A stretch of 26,034 nt of DNA from a virus. The stretch is taken from IMG/VR virus record IMGVR_UViG_3300044825_000246, positions 1 through 26,034 of that record. One strand, given 5' to 3'. The translations under genes and the position numbers were made by a program. Positions 1-9,191 of the stretch are shown piece after piece (position 1 is the first letter of the stretch; every line of letters starts with the position of its first letter). The notes under the pieces were generated by a model, which was given only the letters and a program-made list of their open reading frames with translations, had not been told where the DNA came from and ran no database searches.

Positions 1-1
1 C

Positions 2-832
2 CCCACCATTGACCGTCTGGAGAGGAACCAGCGTGTTACCGCTGGAATCCCCGCAGAGTTTGGCGGCGAGTCCGGTGGCAATATTCGTACTGGGCGGCGA
101 GGTGACGCTGTACTTTCCGCTGTCATCGACTATCCCGTAGCGGAAGCACAGGAAACGTTCGCGTTCTCGCTGCAAGAGGAAGACCGGATCGCTATTGAAC
201 TGTCAAAGGCGTGGGCCGGTAACGAAAAGCGCACCATTTATGTTGGGACCGGGAATAGCGCTCGGCCCGTAACATATGTTCCTAACGACACGTTTGAAAC
301 AAGCGAGCATGTTGTCTCCTACCCCGCTAGCGGCGCAGACATCAACAGCCTCATTATTGGTATCGGTCAGCGTGTCGGACTGGGCATCATGTCCAAAGAG
401 ACAGCCGCAACCCTTGACCCGTACATTGATAACCCTGAGGTCGAGCGGGACAGCATTATCGCTGAGGGACTAGAGCAGGCTCTCATGTCTGGCCTTCAGC
501 AGCAGGCAGCATCCGGCGCTATTCCCCCGCTTGTCGTGGCTAAGGTCATGCAACTAGTCAAGAACGACCGCATGGAACTTGCTGAAGCACTGAACAAAGT
601 CACTGAGGATGCTTTGAAGGAGCAGAAGCAGGAGCAGGCAGTTACCGCTCCTGAGGAGATGACCCCAGATATGGCTGCTGCTGGCGCGACAGTGCAGGCT
701 ATGGCTGGCCCCCAGTCCCCTATCCCGGGCCTTGGCAGCGGGATGGCTTCTCTTGGTGACATGCTGGGCCAGTTGCGTAGGCCAGCGATGACTGTCCAGC
801 CTATGCGCGGCATTGAGAGGGGAGCGGTGTAA
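2..832 (+). CDS. Portal protein, C-terminal part (5' end outside window)
   Basis: The frame is open from base 2 to a TAA stop, giving the last 276 residues of a protein that begins upstream. The portal forms the dodecameric DNA channel at one capsid vertex and contacts terminase during packaging. Visible support is the regularly folded segment ending in the acidic stretch DPYIDNPEVERDSIIAEGL, followed by a helical region and a low-complexity tail rich in Met, Pro, Gly and Gln, a pattern I associate with the C-terminus of actinobacteriophage-type portals. Position also fits: it comes first in a head-gene series, ahead of scaffold and capsid genes. The first internal Met lies at base 389, but the conserved-looking sequence continues well upstream, so that Met is not the start. 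The N-terminal and wing domains cannot be inspected, so the assignment is probable rather than certain. Confidence 0.7.
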   Translation, partial: PTIDRLERNQRVTAGIPAEFGGESGGNIRTGRRGDAVLSAVIDYPVAEAQETFAFSLQEEDRIAIELSKAWAGNEKRTIYVGTGNSARPVTYVPNDTFETSEHVVSYPASGADINSLIIGIGQRVGLGIMSKETAATLDPYIDNPEVERDSIIAEGLEQALMSGLQQQAASGAIPPLVVAKVMQLVKNDRMELAEALNKVTEDALKEQKQEQAVTAPEEMTPDMAAAGATVQAMAGPQSPIPGLGSGMASLGDMLGQLRRPAMTVQPMRGIERGAV

Positions 833-1224
833 TGCCTCGTGGTCGTGGAGGGTCACGTCAGGGAACACCCGGGAAGGCGTACACCAACCGGACTGACATG
901 ATGATGAACTACAACATGGAGGCTGGCTCCCCGGCTGCTGGAGGCGTAGACGCTCCTAGCATGGAAGCCCCCATGATTGGCGTGTCACCCGACGATATCC
1001 CGTCTATCTCTACCCCCACGCAGCGTCCCGGTGAACCCATTACCACTGGTCTGGGCATTGGCCCGGGCGCTGGCCGTGAAGCCCTCACCGGGTTTGATCC
1101 CCGCGCACAGGAGACTGCCCGCCTAGCGCAACGGTGGGGGCCAATGATGGATATTCTGTCTAACGACCCGGAAACCCCAGATAGTGTCCGCATGCTGGCC
1201 CGCTACATTAAGGGATTTGGCTGA
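832..1224 (+). CDS. Small conserved phage protein next to portal, function unknown
   Basis: This 130-residue protein starts at an ATG that overlaps the portal stop codon by one base (TAATG), so it is probably translationally coupled. The N-terminus is basic (MPRGRGGSRQGTPGKAY). The middle is rich in Pro, Gly and Met and probably disordered, and the last 35 residues look like a compact helical segment. I recognise the Arg/Gly start as typical of small genes that follow the portal in phages of Gram-positive bacteria, but I know of no established function. It has no signal peptide, membrane segment or catalytic motif. It could be a head accessory or portal-associated protein, which is inference from position alone. 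Confidence 0.75.
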   Translation: MPRGRGGSRQGTPGKAYTNRTDMMMNYNMEAGSPAAGGVDAPSMEAPMIGVSPDDIPSISTPTQRPGEPITTGLGIGPGAGREALTGFDPRAQETARLAQRWGPMMDILSNDPETPDSVRMLARYIKGFG

Positions 1225-1394
1225 TGTCATTCGTGGATGACCTTGATGCTTTCACTCGTGCTTTTGGTATTGAGAACGCACCAATGATTATCTCGTTTGC
1301 AACACTCCCATGGGATTCCATAGACCAGAGAGACAGTTTTATTCTTGACGTTACGGGGATTAACCTTGCTCAGGTGAACGCATATGGCGCGTAA
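1224..1394 (+). CDS. 56-residue hypothetical protein
   Basis: A short frame begins at an ATG overlapping the previous stop by one base (TGATG) and runs 56 codons to a TAA at 1392-1394, overlapping the giant downstream gene by 11 bases. It translates as a plausible folded peptide (start MSFVDDLDAF, end VNAYGA) with hydrophobic and acidic residues and no low-complexity stretch. Without it there would be an otherwise unexplained 159-base gap in a tightly packed operon. The stop/start overlaps on both sides match neighbouring junctions, which is the main reason to call it real. I do not recognise the family. It may be a small virion or head-assembly factor, or may act mainly to couple translation of the next gene. 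Confidence 0.6.
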   Translation: MSFVDDLDAFTRAFGIENAPMIISFATLPWDSIDQRDSFILDVTGINLAQVNAYGA

Positions 1395-4300
1395 GAAGAA
1401 GCAGCCGTATCGTCCCCCAGTTATCTCCCCCGAGGGTTACGGTATTGATGTAAGCCGTGGCGGGGTAAAGGTAACCGCTGCTGGCGCTAAGCCAGCGGAA
1501 AGCACTGCCGCAACATCAGGGCTTAACCTGTATGGCGCGAACATTGTTGGCGGCTCTGTTAACACGTCAACACTGGGCACGGGCCAGAACCCTGTAACAC
1601 CAGAGGGTAAGACTCTCCCGCAGCCGACAGCGCCGCGTAGCGCAAACCAGTTCCTGACTCCTGAAGAGCAGCAGCAGGTACGTGACGTCCAGAACGTGGC
1701 TAAGACTGTCGAGGCTAGCGAACCCCCAGAGAAGTCATGGATCGCTAACCTGTTTGACACGAGTGACACGTTTGACGAGAACGGGAACTTTAAGTCAGAT
1801 GATCTTGCCGTTGTTGGTGGCGAGGCAGCGTTTGATGGGTTTCTTCGTGGATTGCAGTGGGGGTTTGACCGGGTAAACCAGTACACGGTAGCGGCAATGT
1901 CCGCTGCTCCCGGTGGCACGCGAACGCTTACCTTTGATGAAGCCAACGATGTTTCTTTTGGGCAGATGCTTGTCGCTAACGCTGGCATTTCCATGGGCCG
2001 TGTCAGGCGTGGAGAATCAACTGTTGGAGACGCTATCGCTGTAGCGTTCGGCGCACTCCCCACTATTGGTGCTGCTATCACAGCAGAGATTGACCCAGAC
2101 ACCCCAGTACAGCGGTCAGACTTTGATATCACTGACCCTAAGGACCGTGAGGTTTTCAATAACGGCGCTGAACGCATCTTCTCCGGTATGGGAGACTTCG
2201 GTTTCGCGTTTGCGGACCCCACCCTTGTCGCTGGCTGGGGAGCAAAGATCGCCCGCCTACGCTACGTCGATCAACTCATTGACAGCCCCGCAAAACTTCA
2301 GCGAGCAACAGATGAGATTTACGAAGGCCAGCGCATCCTCCAGAATAATCTGGATGCCCGTTACGGCACCGACGCTGTAATTGACGGCAGGCAACGCAGC
2401 ATTGAGGTTGACCTCGACGACCTTAATGATCTGGACATTTCTCCTCGCGCCATGTTCCTGCGTAACGCTGTCCGACAGGACGCTGACGGGAAGAAACTCT
2501 CATCGTGGGAAGAAATCTATAACCATAAGGTTATTCGGTTTGCTGGTAACCGTGACGCGCTAGCGACAGCGTTGTATAACGCTCGCACGTATGACGAGGC
2601 TGCTCTTGTTATGCGACAGGCAATGGGCGATAAGGATGCTGTCGCTGAACTGATGACCAAGCGTCCCGATATTTTCACTGAACTTATTGATGGCGAACGG
2701 GCACTAATCTCTAACATCGTCTTGTCTGATCCTAAGAAGAAAGCCAAGATGATCGCTGAGCATCAGGCTCGGCTGGATCGTTACGACCGCGAGTTGAAGG
2801 TCCTTTACAACAATGCTGATGACCCAGATTTTCTGGCTAAGGTCGATGATGTCCTGACTCGCAAGAACACTGAAATCCAGAAGTGGTTGGATGTTGTTGA
2901 CGATAACGGGTCTAGGGTTTTTGATCCCGCTGAACTTGAACTTACTAAGAGGCGCATTGAGTTTGCTCGCGCTAGGAATAGTCAACTGGATCAAACTATT
3001 CGTCAGGCCCAGAACGCTACTGGCTCTCTTGTCGAGATTACTAAGGGATTTTCTGCTAATAATCGGTTTGGTCGTTTTGTCGAGGGTTCCCGGCAGCGTC
3101 GTGCTCGCGCTCAGTATGAGACTGAGACAACTCGTGGTAGCAAGTTGTGGGATTCAACTGAGTTCACATACTTGAATAGCCCGCTGGGTAAGGCCCGTCG
3201 TACTCTGCGGGTATGGCGCTATCTTGGCGCTGAGGCGCCTTCGGGCATTATCCGCATTGCTGGTGTTGGCGCTCAGGAATCAGCGCGTGAGGTTCGCGCC
3301 ATGCTTAACAGCATGCGTTTTTATGGCGGCAAGGGTAAGGAAGTTGTTGACAAGAACGGGAATGTAAGAACTGTTGGTGGTTCTCAGCGCAAGGAAGAAC
3401 TGCTAACCATGTACGTCAACAGTGTTACTCGTGGTGGAGTGAAGGGGCAGGCTGATACTGCTGAAGCGCTACGAGTTATAGAGCGCACTATTACTGAAGA
3501 AATGGAACTGTTTTACGGAATCCAAAACAGTAATCTTCAGGCGATCATTAATAAGACTAATAGCGCACGTGCCCAGATAAAAGACAACATTATCAAGCAC
3601 GGTGTCTGGGTTGATGAGGTAGATGGCAAAAAGGTTGAAAACGCCGTGCCATACCTTGAAAGCCAGTTGCAGGGAGCAGAAATTGCGTACAACTGGCGTG
3701 CTATTGAGAACGGCATTATCCGGGATAAGAAAACTACTCGGCAACTATTTGATCCGGCAATTGCGTGGTCAGCAGAGGCGTACAACAATTTTCAGGATAT
3801 CTGGCGTCCCGCTGTTCTTCTACGCCTTGGGTACACGCAGCGTAACGTAGCGGAGGGCTTGTTCCGTTCTGCTGCCTTTCAGTTCTCTCTCGCCCCGTTT
3901 GGGTTTGCTGCACGCCAGTTGGGGATGAGCACGGGTAACACGATTCGGTCTGCGCGGTATGGGCGTGAAGGTGGGCGTGGCGCTGTGCAGGCAGCGACAG
4001 TTGCTGCTCGGGAGGGCGCAACCATTGAGCAGATGCCTAGGGCATTTCGCAAGTGGCATGCGAAGAATGTTGAAGGTATCGACGCAACGATTAGTCATCA
4101 CGTGCTGGTCATGGATGAGGCTGTCCGTGAACTTGCTCGTGAGAATAAGACTTGGCGACTTGCAAAGCAGCAGAGCCTTCGGGTCCGCTTGGGGAAACTT
4201 GCTAAGGAAAAGGAACGGCTGAGGAATAATCGTCCGGCTGGGATGACTGAGAATCAGGCCGACGCGGCTGTTGCTCGGCTTGATCTTTTCTCTAACGATA

Positions 4301-7300
4301 TTGAGCGTCGTCTTGCTCTCATGGACGGAATTGAGGGTGGCGCTGTTGGTGCGCTGCCAGATGATTTGGCAAGCGTGGCAAGTAATCTTGACTATTTTGA
4401 TGAACTAGTCATGCCGATGCTGTTTGCTCAGCGCGAGATGCTTACTGATATGCGGTCGTCTGCGTTGATGTTCCGCGAACAGACTCTTGCTAAGCGTCGT
4501 GTGTTTCAGGGGCAGGCTAACGTTACTGATCCTGAGACGTTGCGTAGCACATTTATGGCTTACTCAAATCGTGGAGCATTTGACCCTAACGATACTTACG
4601 CAAATATTGCGCTAGCAAACCTGAGTTCTGATGCTACAAACCGTCAGGTTATGGCATTGCGTGTAAACACGATGAAGAGCCTGATGTCGCATCAGATTAC
4701 TAAGGTGTATGTGGCACGCAGCCCGGGGGAGGAGGGCTACTGGGATGGTCTTGCCACAATGCTTAACCAGTGGAAGCAGTCTGATGTTGGGGCGATCATT
4801 ATTCGTGAGATTGCTCAGGGTCAGCGGACAGATGATGAGATTGCTGCACTTGTAGGCACTTTCCTGCGTGATACTCCGCGTGGGCGCGAGATCGCGCATT
4901 GGGTGACTGATGCTAATAATGTCAAGGGCGAGTACCTGATTGAGTATGGGCAGCGGGTAGCACAAGCACATGAGGCCGCGCTGAAGGCTGCTCTTCCTGA
5001 ACGTGAGGCTGCTGACACGGCTAGGGACGCTATTCGTCAGGCTGAGGATGATGTTGCGTGGGCTAGGCGTAAGTTGGCTGAGGATCAGCGAACAAAGCCT
5101 TCTCGCACTACTTTGATTGGGCCTGATGGTAGGCAGATTCGTGATCCTGAAAAGTATATTCAGACGCGTCGTGACGCGTACACGAAGGCTGAGCGGAAGT
5201 ATCAGGACAAGGTTGAGAAACTTGATAAGCCTAAGGACCTTCCCGGTACTGGTCTAGCCCCAGCGATTAGCGTTGAGGACGCTATCGCTTACGCGACCCG
5301 CATGATTCAACGGTACCGTCAACTGACGGCAAATAGCCCTGAGTTGCAGCGTGACTTGTTCGTGCGCGGCTCTCTTAGCACAGCCGATCAGCAGCCTTTC
5401 GCCAAGTTTGCTAGTGAACTAGAAACAATGATCGGGTCAAATGCTCGTAACGCTAACGGCGATAGGTACAACCTGATTCCTGTTATTGGCAATGATGGGG
5501 AGATCGTTGGTAGCAAGTCGTTCATGGACACTATTCGCGCAGTGTCGGATAAGGGTTTCCGTATTCTTGGCACTATCCCTGAAGACACGTTTGTTCGTGC
5601 CCCGTTCTATGGGCGTCGCTTCCAGAAGACATATGACACGCTGACTCGACTGTACTTGGCTCAGAAGCCTGATAACGCTTCGCTTAGCGTGAGTGAAGTT
5701 AACGCTATCCGTCAAGCATCGCATAGTCGGGCGTTGAAGGATACAAAGGACTGGCTGTACACCATTGACCGGCGCACGCTACTGGGCCAGTATGGTGAGG
5801 CGGTCTTCCCGTTTATTAGCGCTAGCCAGAACTCTCTGACAGCGGTGGGTCGTATTCTATGGAATGACCCGCGCGTAGCGGCACTGATGGTGATGATCTG
5901 GAACGCTCCTTCTCGCGCTGGGCTAGAGGACGAGGAAGGCAGGATTCATTTCTCTGCACCATTGGAGTGGATTCCTGAAGGGCTGCGAGACAAACTGGGC
6001 CTGAGTTCAATGCTTGACTTTACGTTCAATAAGCAGCAATTCAACCTGATCGCACCGCCTACGGGTTTTGGTGGGGCGCTTCCTATCCCGACCCCGGGAC
6101 CGGTCGTTGTGCTTCCTGTCTCTGAGTTGATGAAGCATGACATTCTTGGCATGTCCCCGACCGCGCCTGACCCGCTTGTCTCAGTGCTGGGGCAGGATAC
6201 TGCGGATCAGGTGTGGGATTTTACTAAGAGTTACATTTTTGGCAGCGATGAGGACATTAGTGGAATGTCTGCTGCCCCGTTCTCTATCGACAAGGTGCTT
6301 CCCGCGTGGGGCCAGAAGGTGTTTCAGTTCCTACAGGGTGAGGGTTCATCTTCGGCTTACACGGCGTGGTATGACAAGATTTACCAGAGCGAGCAGTTGA
6401 AGTACTTCAGCGGATACCGGGATGAGCCTCCCACGCCGGATGAGATCAGCGATAAGACTCGTAACTTCTACTTCATGCGCATGGCATTCAACCTTGCCGC
6501 GTTCACTCCTCCGGGTTTCACGTCCGAGATAACACCTGTTATGGATGCTGCTCGTCGTATTTACGAGAGCGAGCCAAACACTGATATCGCTAACATGAAA
6601 ATTTACGAGAAGTTTGGTGGCACTGTCCAGCAGATTCTTAGGATTCGTAGCACGGAGAGTGTGGCTGGACTGGATGCTACAGCGGACTCTATCCGGCTTG
6701 CGAAGAATCACTCGGACCTGATTGGCGCTGTCGCTCCTCGCCTGTCTAATAACAACACGCTGAACCTGATTGGCGTGCTGGCGGGTAATACTCGCGGTGA
6801 CTATGACCCGTCGTTTAGTGCGGCTCAGCAGTTGGCGAATATCCCGAACACTGACCGGTTTTTCCGTGAGGTGAAGAACCCGGCTCAGGCGGCGATTGAT
6901 ACTCAGATTTCAGCGGGGTGGGCACAGTACCTGCGGAATATGGATGTGATTAACGCGAAGTTGGCTGAGCGTGGGTTGAAGTCGCTTCGGTCGGCTGGCG
7001 CTGAGGGTTTGATGCAGTTGAAGAAGGAGATGGTGGCTCGCCTGAGGGTTGATCCCCGGTATGAGGCTTGGTATGGGGATTACATGAGTGGCGTGTCTAG
7101 TCGTACTCTTGACACTGTGATGGTTATCCAGACCGCTCTTAGTGACCAGCGGTGGCGGGACGCGCATAAGGATGACCCGATTTGGGGTCTGAATGGTGCA
7201 GCGGACCAGTACATGTATGCCCGGGATCAGGTGCTGGAGGCTTTGGCGAGCACGGATGATTCTGAGGTGAAGAAGCAGATTAAGGAGCAGTGGATTAGTT

Positions 7301-7482
7301 TCCGGTTTGATCTGGGGATGAGGTTCCCTGACTGGGGTACGAAGCAGGAGCGGTACTTGTCTGGGGATGAGGACCCGGATCAGCCTCAGATTGTGTTGAC
7401 TTCGGATATTATTCCTTTTACTCCAGCACAGGCGGATATGAGTAACCAGATGCCTAACTATTACCCGGAGGGGATGGGCTGA
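1384..7482 (+). CDS. Giant 2032-residue virion protein, probable internal/ejected protein
   Basis: This is by far the largest gene in the window. The first 25 residues are Lys/Arg/Pro-rich, and residues to about 110 look disordered. Most of the remainder is helix-rich. A W-R-P motif near residue 807 begins a segment ending RNVAEGLFRSA. Residues about 1193-1281 are highly charged and coiled-coil-like. Residues about 1468-1510 form a semi-hydrophobic stretch (QYGEAVFPFISASQNSLTAV, then AALMVMIW) that could associate with membrane. I see no lysozyme, transglycosylase, protease or polymerase motif. It lies between portal and scaffold rather than among tail genes, so it is unlikely to be a tape measure. 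Large proteins in podoviruses (T7 gp16, N4 vRNAP, P22 gp16-type) are often packaged and ejected with DNA; a similar role here is inference. The ATG lies 11 bases inside the preceding small gene. Confidence is high for the gene, low for the role. Confidence 0.7.
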   Translation: MARKKKQPYRPPVISPEGYGIDVSRGGVKVTAAGAKPAESTAATSGLNLYGANIVGGSVNTSTLGTGQNPVTPEGKTLPQPTAPRSANQFLTPEEQQQVRDVQNVAKTVEASEPPEKSWIANLFDTSDTFDENGNFKSDDLAVVGGEAAFDGFLRGLQWGFDRVNQYTVAAMSAAPGGTRTLTFDEANDVSFGQMLVANAGISMGRVRRGESTVGDAIAVAFGALPTIGAAITAEIDPDTPVQRSDFDITDPKDREVFNNGAERIFSGMGDFGFAFADPTLVAGWGAKIARLRYVDQLIDSPAKLQRATDEIYEGQRILQNNLDARYGTDAVIDGRQRSIEVDLDDLNDLDISPRAMFLRNAVRQDADGKKLSSWEEIYNHKVIRFAGNRDALATALYNARTYDEAALVMRQAMGDKDAVAELMTKRPDIFTELIDGERALISNIVLSDPKKKAKMIAEHQARLDRYDRELKVLYNNADDPDFLAKVDDVLTRKNTEIQKWLDVVDDNGSRVFDPAELELTKRRIEFARARNSQLDQTIRQAQNATGSLVEITKGFSANNRFGRFVEGSRQRRARAQYETETTRGSKLWDSTEFTYLNSPLGKARRTLRVWRYLGAEAPSGIIRIAGVGAQESAREVRAMLNSMRFYGGKGKEVVDKNGNVRTVGGSQRKEELLTMYVNSVTRGGVKGQADTAEALRVIERTITEEMELFYGIQNSNLQAIINKTNSARAQIKDNIIKHGVWVDEVDGKKVENAVPYLESQLQGAEIAYNWRAIENGIIRDKKTTRQLFDPAIAWSAEAYNNFQDIWRPAVLLRLGYTQRNVAEGLFRSAAFQFSLAPFGFAARQLGMSTGNTIRSARYGREGGRGAVQAATVAAREGATIEQMPRAFRKWHAKNVEGIDATISHHVLVMDEAVRELARENKTWRLAKQQSLRVRLGKLAKEKERLRNNRPAGMTENQADAAVARLDLFSNDIERRLALMDGIEGGAVGALPDDLASVASNLDYFDELVMPMLFAQREMLTDMRSSALMFREQTLAKRRVFQGQANVTDPETLRSTFMAYSNRGAFDPNDTYANIALANLSSDATNRQVMALRVNTMKSLMSHQITKVYVARSPGEEGYWDGLATMLNQWKQSDVGAIIIREIAQGQRTDDEIAALVGTFLRDTPRGREIAHWVTDANNVKGEYLIEYGQRVAQAHEAALKAALPEREAADTARDAIRQAEDDVAWARRKLAEDQRTKPSRTTLIGPDGRQIRDPEKYIQTRRDAYTKAERKYQDKVEKLDKPKDLPGTGLAPAISVEDAIAYATRMIQRYRQLTANSPELQRDLFVRGSLSTADQQPFAKFASELETMIGSNARNANGDRYNLIPVIGNDGEIVGSKSFMDTIRAVSDKGFRILGTIPEDTFVRAPFYGRRFQKTYDTLTRLYLAQKPDNASLSVSEVNAIRQASHSRALKDTKDWLYTIDRRTLLGQYGEAVFPFISASQNSLTAVGRILWNDPRVAALMVMIWNAPSRAGLEDEEGRIHFSAPLEWIPEGLRDKLGLSSMLDFTFNKQQFNLIAPPTGFGGALPIPTPGPVVVLPVSELMKHDILGMSPTAPDPLVSVLGQDTADQVWDFTKSYIFGSDEDISGMSAAPFSIDKVLPAWGQKVFQFLQGEGSSSAYTAWYDKIYQSEQLKYFSGYRDEPPTPDEISDKTRNFYFMRMAFNLAAFTPPGFTSEITPVMDAARRIYESEPNTDIANMKIYEKFGGTVQQILRIRSTESVAGLDATADSIRLAKNHSDLIGAVAPRLSNNNTLNLIGVLAGNTRGDYDPSFSAAQQLANIPNTDRFFREVKNPAQAAIDTQISAGWAQYLRNMDVINAKLAERGLKSLRSAGAEGLMQLKKEMVARLRVDPRYEAWYGDYMSGVSSRTLDTVMVIQTALSDQRWRDAHKDDPIWGLNGAADQYMYARDQVLEALASTDDSEVKKQIKEQWISFRFDLGMRFPDWGTKQERYLSGDEDPDQPQIVLTSDIIPFTPAQADMSNQMPNYYPEGMG

Positions 7483-8219
7483 TGCCTGATATGGTTTCTA
7501 CCCCGCTGAACGACCGTTTTGGTATTCCTCTTATTACGTCTGAGGCTGCCACTCAGGGCGTTTATATGGGTTCTAAGTATGGGTATCAGGCTGGTGCTGC
7601 GCAGCCTATTACCGTGCAGGATGTGTTTGATCCTTCGCAGGATATTTGGGGGGCTTACGCGGCTCTTGGTGAGCAGGAGAATGCGCTGCTAAATCGCATT
7701 ATGAATGCGAAGCGCCCGTATGGGTGGAATGAGGAGGAGAAGAAGGGGGTTTGGTCTGACGGCATAATGATGTCTAACTACATTGTCCGTAAGACCGGTC
7801 AGCGTGTTAGTCCTCTGGAGGCTCTTGCTAAGCAGTATCTGGGTGATAACGGTGCGCCCGGTGTTGGTGGCGGCAAGGACGGTAAAGGCGGTCGTTACTC
7901 TGGGCCGGTCACTCAGACACGACTCACAGACCCTATGACCGCTGAGGGGCTGCTGAATAACTCGCTGCGCACGTATCTTGGGCGTGCGGCTACGAATAAG
8001 GAGAAGAGCGAGTTTGTTCGCGCCCTTAACCGGTATGAGATGGAGAACCCGACTGTTACTACCCCGATGGGGCAGGCAGCGACGGTGACTACTGGTGGCG
8101 CTCAACCGACCCAGTTTGCGGAGCAGTTTGCTCAGGCTCAGGAGGGTGCTGCTGAGTACGCTGCTGCGACCACGTATCTTGATGCGTTTCTTGGTGCTCT
8201 ACGGAATCCGGTGGGTTGA
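7482..8219 (+). CDS. Virion-associated protein of unknown function
   Basis: This 245-residue protein starts at an ATG overlapping the giant gene's stop by one base (TGATG). The N-terminal half contains aromatic and charged residues (DVFDPSQDIWGAYAALGEQE), followed by a Gly/Lys linker near residues 125-140. After that comes a helical segment with LNNSLRTYLGRAATNKEKSEF, a pattern I have seen in structural proteins of phages of Gram-positive hosts. The C-terminus is Ala/Gln-rich and probably helical. It has no transmembrane segment or enzyme motif. Coupling to the giant gene and to the two genes after it suggests the four products act together, perhaps as internal head or ejection proteins. That is inferred from gene order only. 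Confidence 0.6.
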   Translation: MPDMVSTPLNDRFGIPLITSEAATQGVYMGSKYGYQAGAAQPITVQDVFDPSQDIWGAYAALGEQENALLNRIMNAKRPYGWNEEEKKGVWSDGIMMSNYIVRKTGQRVSPLEALAKQYLGDNGAPGVGGGKDGKGGRYSGPVTQTRLTDPMTAEGLLNNSLRTYLGRAATNKEKSEFVRALNRYEMENPTVTTPMGQAATVTTGGAQPTQFAEQFAQAQEGAAEYAAATTYLDAFLGALRNPVG

Positions 8220-8221
8220 TT

Positions 8222-9190
8222 ATGGCTACTGATTTTAAGCCTGCTGACTTGAATAAGGATGGCGAGGTTACGCCTCGTGAGCGGCGGAAGTATCGGGAGA
8301 GCCGTCCTGACCCGCTGTCATCAGACGAACTTGCCGCTAATTACAAAATCGCGTGGCAGGTTTTTCAGAGTGACAATGAGTTGATGGAGTTGCTTCAGAC
8401 TGCTACTCGGGAGCAGTGGGAGCCTGCCCTGTTTCAGTCGCAGTTGCAGCAGACTCAATGGTTTCAGACAAATAATGAGTATGCGCGTGATTATCTGACT
8501 CGTAAGGCTATTGGTGGGGCTGACTGGGAGGCGACTCTTCAGGATGCTCGTAACTTTGTGCAGCGGCGTGCTGTTGATGTGGGCGCTCAACTGTCTGCCG
8601 CTGAGTTGGAAAGCATTGCGGATCAGTTTTTGATGGGGGGATGGGGCCAGACTGGGCGTCAGATGCTACTGGATCAGGCGCTCGCAACCCAGATTGAAGG
8701 TGTCGGTGGGCAGGGGATGCTACGCGGTGGAGCGGGAACGCTTCAGGAGCGTTTGTATCAGACCGCTGTCGCAAATGGATTGAATTTGAGCGGCGCTTAC
8801 TATGAGGGTGCGGCTCGTTCTGTAGTGGCTGGATTGACTACAGAAGAAGACCAGTTGCGAGATATTCGCCAGCAGGCGGCTTCGTTGTGGCCTACGTGGT
8901 CGGAGAAGATCATGGCGGGTATGGATGCGCGTGATCTGGCTAGCGGGTATATCAATGTGATGGCTGAGACTTTTGAGATCATGCCGGATCAGATTCGTCT
9001 AGATGACCCGTACCTGCGTGAGGCGATGACTGGCGTGGACGATAAGGGCAACCCGAAAGTAATGGGATTGTGGGATTTTCAGAAGAAACTGCGGAATGAC
9101 CCCCGCTGGATGGGGACGAAGCAGGCTCAGGATGAGATCACTGGTATCGCTAATGATGTGCTGAAGATGTTCGGATTCGTGGGAGCCTGA
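8222..9190 (+). CDS. Virion-associated protein with N-terminal EF-hand-like loop
   Basis: This 322-residue protein most likely starts at the ATG at 8222, two bases after the previous stop. A TTG at 8216 is also in frame but adds only two residues. Residues 9-20 (DLNKDGEVTPRE) match the 12-residue EF-hand calcium loop, with D, N, D, G, V and a final E at the expected places. The rest is mostly helical, with Gln- and Trp-rich segments (FQSQLQQTQWFQTNNEYARD) and a repeated AxxLxxIADQF-type helix, and a C-terminus of WDFQKKLRNDPRWMGTKQA. It has no signal or membrane segment. The context is a coupled set with the giant protein, suggesting an internal virion role. Function is unknown. Confidence 0.6.
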   Translation: MATDFKPADLNKDGEVTPRERRKYRESRPDPLSSDELAANYKIAWQVFQSDNELMELLQTATREQWEPALFQSQLQQTQWFQTNNEYARDYLTRKAIGGADWEATLQDARNFVQRRAVDVGAQLSAAELESIADQFLMGGWGQTGRQMLLDQALATQIEGVGGQGMLRGGAGTLQERLYQTAVANGLNLSGAYYEGAARSVVAGLTTEEDQLRDIRQQAASLWPTWSEKIMAGMDARDLASGYINVMAETFEIMPDQIRLDDPYLREAMTGVDDKGNPKVMGLWDFQKKLRNDPRWMGTKQAQDEITGIANDVLKMFGFVGA

Positions 9191-9191
9191 C

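Noticed and set aside
1437-2222. Antisense open frame of 261 codons inside the giant gene
   Set aside because: Ser/Pro/Ala-rich shadow translation with no family signal; the + strand frame is continuous and coherent.
1384-7482. Tape-measure protein
   Set aside because: Although long, it lies before the capsid gene, next to the portal, and there are no tail-tube or assembly-chaperone genes beside it.
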